From Nitrospira sp. (GTDB lineage: Bacteria; Nitrospirota; Nitrospiria; Nitrospirales; Nitrospiraceae): a DNA stretch of 51,874 nt. Positions 17,363-25,356 of this stretch are shown piece by piece. Location: the NCBI GenBank assembly GCA_020697375.1, contig JAJFBJ010000032.1:1-51874 (forward strand), written 5' to 3'. Both the position numbers and the translations under genes were made by a program. Every line of letters starts with the position of its first letter. The stretch's first letter is position 1. Below the pieces are notes generated by a model. That model was not told the origin of the DNA, did no database searches, and saw only the letters and a program-made list of their open reading frames with translations.

Positions 17363-18795
17363 GGAGCTTTCGCACACAATTCCGGCTGTACACAGTCGCC
17401 CTCATCGCCGCCCTGCTCATCGTCTTCAGCATGCTGGTCTACGCGGGATTTCACAGCCTCTTGGGACAATACGTAGACGGCCGGCTGTTCAGCTTCGCCG
17501 ATACCCTGGCGGAACTGATCGAGCAACGGCCTGAATTGCTGAAACGGTCGGACCATGAAATCGTCGTGCCAAGAGGCGCTCAAATGGCCGACGAACGGAT
17601 GCAGGAATTGCGGGAGGTCTCGCACTCGGTCCATGTTCTGGCGTTGGACGGAACGGTTGTCTGGCAAGGCAACGCGGTGGTCCCCAGACCCTCCGTGGAT
17701 GACAGCGTACTGGAACGGGGCAAAAACGGAGAGGTGGTGTACGAGACGATCGAGTCGGCCTCCGGCGCGCCGGTCCGGCAGGTCTTCATTCCGATCCGCC
17801 AGAAGGATGAGGTTCGATATCTGCTCCAGGCCGAAGCTTCACTGGCGTTTTACCGCCGCACGCTCAGGAGCCTCACGGGCCTTCTCATGCTGGGATCCGT
17901 GGCCGTTCTTTCCGCCTCCTGGTTCGGCAGCGGATGGCTGGCCCGCAAGGTGCTCGCGCCCGTCGAGGTGCTGAGCCGGACGGCCGAGAGTATCTCCGAA
18001 TCCGCTTTGAAGTCGCGCGTCAATCTGAATGCGCCGTTCGAGGAATTCGAACGGCTGGCCCAGGCATTCAATGCCATGCTCGACCGCTTGCAGAAGGCTT
18101 CCGTGAGCCAGCGACGATTCGTGGACTATGCCGCGCATGAGATGAAAACGCCCTTGACCGTGATTCAAGGAAACCTCGAAGTGGCATTGCAGCGTTCGCG
18201 TTCAGCCGAGGAGTATCGGGATGTGCTGGTCTCCAACCTCGATCAGGTGCAGCGCCTGATCGTCTTGGCGCGGTCGCTTCTGACCTTGGCCCGCTTCGCG
18301 GGTGACAGGCCGCCCGTGGAGTTGATTCCACTTGCGCTTGAACCTCTGTTGCGTGAATTGATCGATGACCTGACGCCGGTGGCCGAGGATCGGCGAATCC
18401 GGCTGGAGTTGGAGCTGGAACCGGTCCGGCCGGTGCTGGGCGATGCGGAGCGTTTGAAGCAACTGTGCATCAATCTGTTGGATAACGCCTTGCGCTACAC
18501 GGATCCCGGCGGAACCGTCACGATGCGTTTGAGCGGTTCCCGTGATGAGGTTTGCGTGGCCGTTGTGGACACGGGGCAGGGAATCGCTCCGGAGCATCTC
18601 CCCCTTCTCTTCGAGCGCTTTTATCGGACCGATCCGGCCCGCGCCAGGGATTCAGGCGGCCACGGTCTCGGCCTGCCCATCGTGAAGGAAATCGCGGAGG
18701 CCCATCATGGGTCTGTTTCGGTGGAAAGCGAGGTCGGCAAAGGGTCGGTCTTCACGCTGACGTTGCCTGCCTCGCAAGGCGCACCTGCCGGCTGA
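17359..18795 (+). CDS. Membrane sensor histidine kinase, partner of the upstream regulator
   Basis: A 478-aa kinase. The start is taken as TTG 17359, which overlaps the regulator stop (TTGA) and has GGAGGGGGA upstream; the long frame to the left is a shadow of the regulator gene. Helix 1 (about 10-32) and helix 2 (about 170-192) bracket a periplasmic sensor domain. HAMP follows, then HisKA with phospho-acceptor His260 (YAAHEMKTPLTVIQGNLEVA), and the ATPase domain: N box NLLDNALRYTDPGG, G1 VVDTGQGIAPEH, F box LFERFYRTD and G2 GGHGLGLPIVKEIAEAHHG. All catalytic motifs are intact. Confidence 0.94.
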   Translation: MRSFRTQFRLYTVALIAALLIVFSMLVYAGFHSLLGQYVDGRLFSFADTLAELIEQRPELLKRSDHEIVVPRGAQMADERMQELREVSHSVHVLALDGTVVWQGNAVVPRPSVDDSVLERGKNGEVVYETIESASGAPVRQVFIPIRQKDEVRYLLQAEASLAFYRRTLRSLTGLLMLGSVAVLSASWFGSGWLARKVLAPVEVLSRTAESISESALKSRVNLNAPFEEFERLAQAFNAMLDRLQKASVSQRRFVDYAAHEMKTPLTVIQGNLEVALQRSRSAEEYRDVLVSNLDQVQRLIVLARSLLTLARFAGDRPPVELIPLALEPLLRELIDDLTPVAEDRRIRLELELEPVRPVLGDAERLKQLCINLLDNALRYTDPGGTVTMRLSGSRDEVCVAVVDTGQGIAPEHLPLLFERFYRTDPARARDSGGHGLGLPIVKEIAEAHHGSVSVESEVGKGSVFTLTLPASQGAPAG

Positions 18796-18975
18796 ATGGT
18801 TGGTTCTTCCCTGCCCGCATACCCGTCAATCCACTGACGCATCCGGTCCCTCTCATTATGAAAGCTTCTTCATGTCCGGCTCATCGCCGGTTCATGTTGC
18901 CTGGCTACATTGGCATCACGACAGGACGAGATCACGACGATCCCGCCGCCGATACATCGATAAAAGGTGAACGAG

Positions 18976-19086
18976 ATGAAGGATCTGAAATCCATGGCGC
19001 CCGTGGCGCTGTTGATGCTGCTGGTGTTTGCCGCGATGGGAGTCATGGTCTTCTGGGGTGTGTCCCTCCTGGATCTGTCAGAATAA
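18976..19086 (+). CDS. 36-aa single-helix membrane peptide
   Basis: ATG 18976 is preceded by AAAAGGTGA. The product has a short polar start (MKDLKSM), one hydrophobic helix (about 8-30, PVALLMLLVFAAMGVMVFWG) and the acidic end LLDLSE. It lies 180 bp after the kinase gene and 85 bp before the nucleotidyltransferase. It resembles the divergent 35-aa peptide only in design, not sequence. Not recognised. Confidence 0.6.
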   Translation: MKDLKSMAPVALLMLLVFAAMGVMVFWGVSLLDLSE

Positions 19087-19171
19087 GGGACGGCTTTCAC
19101 CGAGGCGTTGACCGCCGGAAGGGGTGGCGCGCCGCTGCGGGACAAGCGGCCTGCGACACGAGGAGATCATC

Positions 19172-20179
19172 ATGCGGCAGTTATCGGAGCCGGATGGACG
19201 GCGTTGGTCGATCGTGCTGGCGGGGGGTGAAGGCGCCCGCATGCAGCCGGCAATCAGGCGCTGGCTCGGCCGGACGGTTCCCAAACAATATTGCCGGTTC
19301 ATCGGGACGCGGTCGATGTTCCAGCATACCCTTGATCGTACGATGCGATTTACGAACCCCGCGCGCACGGCGGTCGTAGTGGGGCGGGGACAGCAGGAGG
19401 CCTGGGCACAGATCGGTGAGCGCGAGCCGGGGATGGTCCTGGTTCAGCCGGGCAATGCGGATACGGCGCCGGGAATCTTCCTTCCGCTGACGTACATTCT
19501 GGCTCGCGATCCGAAAGCCACGGTCGTGATCTCCCCCTCCGATCATTTCATATGTCCCGAGGAACGATTTCTCGGTGAAGTCATTTATGCCATCAGGGCC
19601 GCGGAGAGATTGTCCACCCGCCTGGTATTGCTTGCGGCGCCTGCCGCCGGTCCGGAAACGGACTATGGGTGGATTCGACCCGGCGAGGATCTGGCCTATT
19701 TCGGCGCTCGCCCCGTACGGGCCGTGAAAGCATTTTTGGAGAAACCGGAGCCCGCATTGGCGGAGCTCGCCTATCGTTCAGGCGCCTTGTGGAGCACGTT
19801 CATGATGGCCGGAAAAGTAGAGACGTTCTGGAGCCTGGGCCGGCGGGTACTTCCCGAGATGATGGCGCTCTTCGAACGTCTCGGTGAGGCGATCGATACG
19901 CCGAGGGAGTCAGAAATCCTGCGCATGATCTACGAGCGCATGCCGCATCTCAATTTTTCCCGGGATCTGCTGGCGCATGCGCCCGGAGATGCGGCGGTGA
20001 TGAAAATGAAAGGTGTATGCTGGAACGATTGGGGGCGCCCGGGGCGGGTCCTCGAGACGCTCACGCGTTTGGGCGCGGGTCGTACGCCGGTCGCCGAACA
20101 CATGAGGACGGCGGCGGCCGAAGAGCGGTCGGAGACCCTTGTGTTGCGCCAAGAGGAAGATGAAGAGCAGGTTGTGTAG
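19172..20179 (+). CDS. Mannose-1-phosphate guanylyltransferase-like sugar nucleotidyltransferase
   Basis: A 335-aa nucleotidyltransferase of the GDP-mannose pyrophosphorylase type, expected to make GDP-sugars for polysaccharide synthesis. The signature loop is near the N-terminus: IVLAGGEGARMQP followed by VPKQYC, then VVISPSDHF, ETDYGWIRPG and FLEKPEP. AGGAG (19161-19165) sets the start at ATG 19172; GTG 19124 is less likely. The chain ends soon after a CWNDWGRPGRVLETL segment, shorter than bifunctional enzymes, so no isomerase domain is present. Nucleotide and sugar specificity are not certain. Confidence 0.85.
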   Translation: MRQLSEPDGRRWSIVLAGGEGARMQPAIRRWLGRTVPKQYCRFIGTRSMFQHTLDRTMRFTNPARTAVVVGRGQQEAWAQIGEREPGMVLVQPGNADTAPGIFLPLTYILARDPKATVVISPSDHFICPEERFLGEVIYAIRAAERLSTRLVLLAAPAAGPETDYGWIRPGEDLAYFGARPVRAVKAFLEKPEPALAELAYRSGALWSTFMMAGKVETFWSLGRRVLPEMMALFERLGEAIDTPRESEILRMIYERMPHLNFSRDLLAHAPGDAAVMKMKGVCWNDWGRPGRVLETLTRLGAGRTPVAEHMRTAAAEERSETLVLRQEEDEEQVV

Positions 20180-20330
20180 ATCGGACCTTCCCAAGGGGAT
20201 CTATTGCCTCACAGTGCGCGGAGGTGATGCTGCAAATGTCCACAGTCGGCCGGTGAAGTTATCTCCAATCTGGTCGACGGACAGGAAGAATGCCGCACAT
20301 CTCACATGGCCCCTACCAGCGCGGGATGCC

Positions 20331-20346
20331 TGGCATTTGACTTGCC
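20331..20346 (+). promoter_or_regulatory. Sigma-54 promoter candidate before the stress-protein operon
   Basis: TGGCATTTGACTTGCC carries the invariant GG and GC with exactly 10 bases between them and close matches to TGGCAC and TTGC. It lies 120 bp before the universal stress protein start. The window's first gene is a sigma-54 activator, so such promoters are expected in this genome. Confidence 0.5.
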
Positions 20347-20465
20347 TTACTCATGCGTGGGAGCTGGATCACGGCTCACGGTTCGATAGGGATGGCGCTT
20401 GAGGCGCCAAGGAACCGGCCGTTGTCCCTACAGGCGCTCGGTCGCTCAGTCCAAAAGGAGCGGTT

Positions 20466-21443
20466 ATGAACAGGTCACTGATGACGCAAATTTTGTTTGC
20501 CACTGATTTTTCAGACGATGCCGCGCGCGCGCAGGAACATGCGATGTCGCTGGCCACGGCCTGGGATGCCCGGTTGGACGTGCTCCATGTCCTCGAAGCG
20601 CCCGGCTGGCTGAACGCCGATGCGGCGACCGTTGCGGTGTTGGAACAGGCGAGGAAAGACGCGGCAGGCCGGTTGGAAATGGTGCAGGATCACATGGTGC
20701 GCAGCGGCATCTCTTCGACCATACGCCAAGTGCTGGGGAACCCGAGCGAACATATCTGTCTCGCCGCCAGGGAGAAGGGGACCGATTTGGTGGTCATGGG
20801 GATTCAAGGACGGACCAACTTGCTGTACGGACTGATCGGCAGCACGGTGGAACGCGTGGTCAAGGACGGACCCTGTCCGGTGCTCGCCGTGCCGGGGTTG
20901 CGAGAAGAAGCCGGTAAGCCCGCGGCGGTCAGCGCGCTGGTGCCGATCCGTCGCATACTGGCTCCGTTGGATTTTTCGAGTCCCTCGCTCGATGCGGTCG
21001 AGTACGCCATACAACTGGCTCAAGGCCTTGGCGCCACGCTGACGTTGATGCACGTGTTGGAACCGGTAAGCTATGACCTGGACTGCGGTCTGGGGCTGAT
21101 CGAGGCGGAAGGAAGAAAACGGGAGCATTGGAACCGGCAGTTGGCAGAGATCAAGGATCTCGCAACTTCATCCGGATTGACTGCAACAGTTGAAATTTCG
21201 GGTGGGATTCCATCCGATGCGATTCTGGCCGCCGCATTGCGGCATCGTTCCGATCTCGTGGTGATGGGGACGCACGGCCGTCGAGGTCTGTCCAACTGGC
21301 GGTTCGGAAGTGTGGCGGATGCGGTGTTGCGCCGCGCGACCTGCCCGATCTTGACCGTCAAAACGCCGAAGTTTGCACCGGGGCACCCTCGTGTGCTGCC
21401 GCACATGATGGAAGCGACCGAAAGCAAAGGAGCAGAACAATGA
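20466..21443 (+). CDS. Tandem universal stress protein (two UspA domains)
   Basis: A 325-aa cytoplasmic protein made of two UspA domains (about 6-142 and 158-305). Each ends in the ATP-binding pattern G-x2-G-x9-G-S: MGIQGRTNLLYGLIGST and MGTHGRRGLSNWRFGSV, so both halves probably bind nucleotide. AAAAGGAG precedes ATG 20466. The stop overlaps the start of rnk (ATGA), implying translational coupling. A sigma-54 candidate lies 120 bp upstream. A second tandem Usp gene occurs at 41.7-42.6 kb. Confidence 0.92.
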   Translation: MNRSLMTQILFATDFSDDAARAQEHAMSLATAWDARLDVLHVLEAPGWLNADAATVAVLEQARKDAAGRLEMVQDHMVRSGISSTIRQVLGNPSEHICLAAREKGTDLVVMGIQGRTNLLYGLIGSTVERVVKDGPCPVLAVPGLREEAGKPAAVSALVPIRRILAPLDFSSPSLDAVEYAIQLAQGLGATLTLMHVLEPVSYDLDCGLGLIEAEGRKREHWNRQLAEIKDLATSSGLTATVEISGGIPSDAILAAALRHRSDLVVMGTHGRRGLSNWRFGSVADAVLRRATCPILTVKTPKFAPGHPRVLPHMMEATESKGAEQ

Positions 21444-21856
21444 GCACTCGCGATATCTATATTACCGAATTCGATTTGACGCGCCTCCGGGATGTCCTGA
21501 GCGCGCGCATCAACGCCAAAGTACGGGATCGGGACCATCTGGAAAGCCTGCAAAATGAGCTCGATCGTGCCCATGTCGTGGACACCTCCGCGATTCCGCA
21601 TGATGTGGTCACGATGAATTCACAGGTCCGGATCGAAGACGTGGATACCGGCATGGAGAACGTCTACACGCTGGTGTTCCCCACGGATGCCAGTATTCCG
21701 GATAAGAAGATCTCGATTCTCGCCCCGATCGGGACCGCGCTGTTGGGTTCCCGCGCGGGCGGGACCGTGGATTGGCCTGTGCCGGCCGGTATGCGAACGG
21801 TGAGAATCAAGGAAGTCCTGTATCAGCCTGAAGCCGCAGGCGATTACCACCTGTAG
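21440..21856 (+). CDS. rnk: Nucleoside diphosphate kinase regulator Rnk (GreA/GreB C-terminal type)
   Basis: A 138-aa protein with an N-terminal helical pair (about 1-50) and a GreA/GreB C-terminal-like domain (VVTMNSQVRIEDVDTG, TLVFPTDA, ISILAPIGTALLGSRAGGTVDW). Rnk binds RNA polymerase near the secondary channel and affects nucleotide pools. The start ATG 21440 overlaps the upstream stop, so it is coexpressed with the stress protein. Its TAG stop (21854-21856) lies directly at the edge of repeat copy C. Confidence 0.88.
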   Translation: MSTRDIYITEFDLTRLRDVLSARINAKVRDRDHLESLQNELDRAHVVDTSAIPHDVVTMNSQVRIEDVDTGMENVYTLVFPTDASIPDKKISILAPIGTALLGSRAGGTVDWPVPAGMRTVRIKEVLYQPEAAGDYHL

Positions 21857-21962
21857 GAGGATGCTGAAAACGTCCGCCAGCGGCGTTCTCACATCGTTCA
21901 GGCCCTCACCGTACGGCCATGGGAAAAGAGCCTGTCTCGGCAGGCTCGGGGTAGGGTGGGGT
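21856..21962 (+). repeat. Dispersed repeat, copy C
   Basis: Begins GGAGGATGCTGAAAACGTCC immediately at the rnk stop codon. It continues GCCAGCGGCGTTCTC, CACCGTACGGCCATGGGAAA, a 7-bp hairpin GAGCCTG-TCTCGG-CAGGCTC (21928-21947) and GGGTGGGGTAAGAA. The tail is shared with copies E and D. The hairpin may serve as terminator for the preceding operon. Confidence 0.8.
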
Positions 21963-22021
21963 AAGAACATGGCGCCTCAGGCCTTCACTGAGTTCTTAGC
22001 AATCTATAGGGTAGTCGGGGA

Positions 22022-23659
22022 ATGAAGGCATCCGAATTACTCGTCCGCTGTTTAGAACATGAAGGGGTTCGGTATATTTTCGGTGTGCCGGGTGAAGAGA
22101 ACCTCGATGTCATGGACGCCTTGCTCGATTCGTCGGTCCGGTTCGTGGTGGCCAGACATGAGCAAGGCGCCGCCTTCATGGCCGATGTGCAGGGACGACT
22201 CACCGGCAAAGCGGGGGTTTGCCTGTCCACGTTGGGACCAGGAGCGACGAATCTTCTCACCGGCGTGGCGGATGCGTATCTCGACCGTGCCCCGCTGGTG
22301 GCGCTGACGGCGCAAGTCTCGCTCGACCGGATGCACAAGGAGTCTCATCAGTTCGTCGATGTCCGGTCGATGTTCCGGCCGGTCACGAAATGGAACGCCG
22401 ACATCTCCACGCCGCACATTATTCCGGAGGCCGTGCGGAAAGCCTTCAAGGTGGCGGAGACAGAAAAACCCGGCGCCACGCACTTGGAATTGCCGGAAGA
22501 TGTGGCTGCTCAGCAGCTGACAGATACCGGCATGCTCGAACCCTTGTTGGTGCAGCATCCGGTGCTTCCCGAGCCGGTGGCCAGCCAGGTCGCGCGCGCG
22601 GTAAATCTCATCGAGAAGTCGCGGCGGCCGATCGTGCTGGCCGGCAATGGAATCGTGCGCGGGTCAGCCCAGGAGGCGCTGCGGCTGTTCGCACGGCGGC
22701 TCAACATTCCCGTCGTACATACCTTCATGGCCAAGGGGGTCCTGCCGGACTCCGACCCGTTGTCCCTCTATACCATCGGCCTGCAGATGCAGGATTATGC
22801 CGCGCGGGTGATGGCCGAAAGTGATCTCGTCATCGCGACCGGGTACGATCCCGTTGAGTATGCTCCCTGCTTCTGGAATCCCGATCGCAACAAAACCATC
22901 GTCCATGTCGATGTGGCGCCGGCGGAGGTGGATGCGCATTACGTGGTCGGGGTTGGAGTCGTCGGTAACATCGCGCTCTCGATCGAGGCGATCGAGAAGT
23001 CCCTTCAGCCCTGCCGCTCAGAGTGGGCCGGACATTGTCGCCGGACTATTCAGAACGGATTCGATGAGGAGTACGCGGTGTCGCGGAGCTGGCCGATGCG
23101 CCCACAACACATCGTGCGTGATTTGCGCGCGGCGCTTGAACCGAACGACTTGGTCATCTGTGATGTCGGCGCCCACAAGCTCTGGATGGCGCGGATGTTT
23201 CCCTGCGAGCGGCCGAACGCCTGCATCATTTCAAATGGCTTTGCCTCAATGGGGATCGGGCTTCCGGGAGCCGTTGCGGCACAACTCCTTCATCCTGACC
23301 GCCATGTGGTGACGGTCACAGGTGATGCGGGGTTTCTGATGAATTCCCAGGAGCTTGAAACCGCCGTACGCTTGGCCTTGCCGATCGTGATTCTTATCTG
23401 GCGGGACGACGGGTATGGGGTGATTCGCTGGAACCAACAGGTCCGTTTCAAACGGACTTCCGGAGTTGAATTTGGGAACCCCGATTTCATCGCCTATGCC
23501 GAAAGTTTTGGCGCCGCGGGATTTCGAGTGGAGGGGCCGTTGGAGTTGACAGAGGTCCTGACAAAGGCGCTCGCATGCGGCAGGCCGGCGGTCGTCGATT
23601 GTCCTGTGGACTATGCCGAAAATATTCGTTTGTCCGATCGATTACATCGACTGTCGTAA
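22022..23659 (+). CDS. Acetolactate-synthase-like ThDP-dependent enzyme
   Basis: A 545-aa ThDP enzyme with the three-domain order of the acetohydroxyacid synthase family: PYR domain with catalytic Glu47 (VARHEQGAAFMADVQGRL), central domain (about 190-320) and PP domain with the cofactor motif GDAGFLMNSQELETA followed by the WRDDGYG end. The GEENLD start and overall layout resemble the catabolic AlsS type, which makes acetolactate from pyruvate. No small regulatory subunit gene is adjacent, consistent with AlsS and not IlvB. Related decarboxylases remain possible. The ribosome site before ATG 22022 is weak (GGGG). Confidence 0.82.
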   Translation: MKASELLVRCLEHEGVRYIFGVPGEENLDVMDALLDSSVRFVVARHEQGAAFMADVQGRLTGKAGVCLSTLGPGATNLLTGVADAYLDRAPLVALTAQVSLDRMHKESHQFVDVRSMFRPVTKWNADISTPHIIPEAVRKAFKVAETEKPGATHLELPEDVAAQQLTDTGMLEPLLVQHPVLPEPVASQVARAVNLIEKSRRPIVLAGNGIVRGSAQEALRLFARRLNIPVVHTFMAKGVLPDSDPLSLYTIGLQMQDYAARVMAESDLVIATGYDPVEYAPCFWNPDRNKTIVHVDVAPAEVDAHYVVGVGVVGNIALSIEAIEKSLQPCRSEWAGHCRRTIQNGFDEEYAVSRSWPMRPQHIVRDLRAALEPNDLVICDVGAHKLWMARMFPCERPNACIISNGFASMGIGLPGAVAAQLLHPDRHVVTVTGDAGFLMNSQELETAVRLALPIVILIWRDDGYGVIRWNQQVRFKRTSGVEFGNPDFIAYAESFGAAGFRVEGPLELTEVLTKALACGRPAVVDCPVDYAENIRLSDRLHRLS

Positions 23660-23847
23660 GAAGGTGGCTGAGAGCCTGCACGTTGTTTCACGCCATTTCT
23701 ATCTGATTCCCGTCACTGTGGCATCTTGCGCCAATAGCTTTCGGTGATTGGGGTTATTCTCTCCATTCTCTTCCCGCATCCCCTTACCTGCATTTTATGA
23801 GCGGGCATTTTGCAAGGATTTCCTTCCTTTCGGGTATCCCGGTTGGC

Positions 23848-23863
23848 TGGCATGAGGATCGCA
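23848..23863 (+). promoter_or_regulatory. Weaker sigma-54 promoter candidate before cytochrome c' gene
   Basis: TGGCATGAGGATCGCA has GG-N10-GC spacing and one mismatch in the -12 block (TCGC for TTGC). It ends 35 bp before the cytochrome start at 23899. A chance match is quite possible in GC-rich DNA. Confidence 0.3.
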
Positions 23864-23898
23864 CACTTGCCTGTATCTGTTGATGGAGCGGGTCATTC

Positions 23899-24369
23899 AT
23901 GAGCTGGCGCGTGCTCGGTTTGGGAGCCTTGATCCTTTGGGTCGTCACCCTCGGCGTCATCATAGGGCTGTTTGTCCAGGGCCAAACCAGGCCCGGTATA
24001 GACGGCCGCACCGAAATCGTCCTGGCCCCGGTGGAGCGTGACCTCGTACTAACGGAAATGCGGCAATTGCTCAAGGCGGTGCATGCGGTCGTGACCGTAT
24101 TGGGGAGCCCGGACCAGAATTTCCAGGCGGCGGATGACGCGGCGCGCGCGGCAGGAATGCAGATGGCGGCGGACGTCAATCCCGCCATCATGGTGAAGCT
24201 TCCCCTGGCTTTCAAACAAATGGGCATGTCGATCCACAAGGACATGGATCGTTTGGCGGACGGCATTATGCAAGGCGAATCGTCTGTTCAAATCCTCAAT
24301 CGCCTGTCGAGCATGACGGCGCGTTGCACGACCTGCCACGATCTCTATCGGTTCGCGACACATGAGTGA
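23899..24369 (+). CDS. Membrane-anchored cytochrome c'-like protein (class II)
   Basis: A 156-aa protein with an N-terminal membrane helix (about 5-27), a helical body and one haem-c motif CTTCH at 143-147, nine residues from the end. A haem at the C-terminus of a helical bundle is the class II cytochrome c layout (cytochrome c' or c-556). The short tail after the haem is typical. No cleavage site follows helix 1, so it is probably anchored. It lies 92 bp before a small DUF2892-type gene, then the Rieske and cytochrome b genes, so it may feed the bc complex or bind NO; neither is shown by sequence. Confidence 0.75.
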   Translation: MSWRVLGLGALILWVVTLGVIIGLFVQGQTRPGIDGRTEIVLAPVERDLVLTEMRQLLKAVHAVVTVLGSPDQNFQAADDAARAAGMQMAADVNPAIMVKLPLAFKQMGMSIHKDMDRLADGIMQGESSVQILNRLSSMTARCTTCHDLYRFATHE

Positions 24370-24403
24370 ACCGTCACGGCATGAATACTTTTTGCCGCGC
24401 CTG

Positions 24404-24416
24404 GCTCACAGTGAGC
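24404..24416. promoter_or_regulatory. Perfect palindrome GCTCACAGTGAGC
   Basis: A 6-bp inverted repeat around one base, 44 bp before the DUF2892-type gene at 24461. It could be an operator for the downstream genes. Nothing in the sequence identifies the regulator. Confidence 0.35.
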
Positions 24417-24460
24417 ATTGGTCGATCCCCTGACGTCTCAGGTCACAAGGGAGGTGCCTC

Positions 24461-24679
24461 ATGGCCTGCAATGTGGGTGGAATTGAACGGCCGATCCGGA
24501 TCGTGCTCGGCATTCTACTAATTGGAATCGGCGCCTTTACCGATCTCCCGCCGATCGGAACCGGGATTATGCTGATCGCCGGAACTATCGCGCTGGTCAC
24601 CGGCGTCATTGGCTTCTGTCCGGTCTGGAAGCTGTTCGGCATCAATACCTGTCCGATGGACGCAGGAAAGAGACCGTAG
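24461..24679 (+). CDS. Small DUF2892-type inner-membrane protein
   Basis: A 72-aa protein with two hydrophobic helices (about 14-28 and 33-52), beginning MACNVGGIERPIRIVLGILL, the pattern of DUF2892 (the membrane part of YgaP-like proteins). Three cysteines occur: Cys3, Cys53 (IGFCPVWKLFG) and Cys64 near the end. The family is often found beside sulfur-transfer proteins. GGGAGGTGCCTC provides a good ribosome site. It lies between a cytochrome c' gene and the Rieske gene. Confidence 0.82.
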   Translation: MACNVGGIERPIRIVLGILLIGIGAFTDLPPIGTGIMLIAGTIALVTGVIGFCPVWKLFGINTCPMDAGKRP

Positions 24680-24714
24680 GCAGTCGGGGGAGTGAACTCG
24701 AAGGGGAGTCGGAT

Positions 24715-25266
24715 GTGAGCCATCAAGAGCCATATGATCACCAACCGACTGGGGGGTTTTCGACTCCCGTCGGATCGCGGCGTACCTTTTTCCATTGGAT
24801 GACCGCCGCGGCCGCTGGTTTCATCGGAGTCGGACTGGCCATTCCCCTGATCGGCTCATTCATCGCGCCGGCCTTCATGCGCCGCAAGCGCGATTGGGTG
24901 GATGTCGGAGCCGTGGGCGAATTGCCTGTCGGCCGCCCCAGGCAATTGGACCATGTGACGACCATCCGCGATGGCTGGATGGAAACCAAATCGCAGAAGG
25001 CAGTGTGGGCGGTGAAGCAATCCGGGGGTGATGTGACGGTCTTCTCACCGATCTGTACCCATCTGGGCTGCGGCTATCGATGGGACGACGAACAGAACAG
25101 ATTCCTCTGCCCCTGTCACGGCAGCTCATTCGACGTGAGCGGCCAGGTGCTGAGCGGCCCGGCCCCGCGCCCGCTGGATCCGCTCCCCACGAAGGTGGAG
25201 AATGGACGGCTCCTCGTCATGTATAAGGAATTCAAGTCGGGCCAATCACGAAGCGTGGAACTGTAA
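24715..25266 (+). CDS. Rieske iron-sulfur protein of a cytochrome bc complex
   Basis: A 183-aa Rieske protein. Start GTG 24715 follows AAGGGGAG. A twin-arginine-like SRRTFFHW precedes one membrane helix (about 28-52). The 2Fe-2S site is intact: Cys114 and His116 (CTHLGC), Cys132 and His135 (CPCHGS), with Cys119 and Cys134 placed to form the usual disulfide. It passes electrons from quinol to the haem-c domain of its partner. The cytochrome b-c fusion lies 90 bp downstream, giving a compact two-gene bc complex. Confidence 0.94.
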   Translation: MSHQEPYDHQPTGGFSTPVGSRRTFFHWMTAAAAGFIGVGLAIPLIGSFIAPAFMRRKRDWVDVGAVGELPVGRPRQLDHVTTIRDGWMETKSQKAVWAVKQSGGDVTVFSPICTHLGCGYRWDDEQNRFLCPCHGSSFDVSGQVLSGPAPRPLDPLPTKVENGRLLVMYKEFKSGQSRSVEL

Positions 25267-25356
25267 TCCACGTAAGGCATAAAGCGTGAGGGGTGAGGCG
25301 CATACAGGAGAAAGGGATTTCTCCTTACGCTTCATGGGTCACGCCTAACCAGGAAT

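Noticed and set aside
20394..20408. GGCGC-TTGAG-GCGCC mini-hairpin before the stress-protein gene
   Set aside because: Five-base stem in GC-rich DNA, expected by chance; no T-run.
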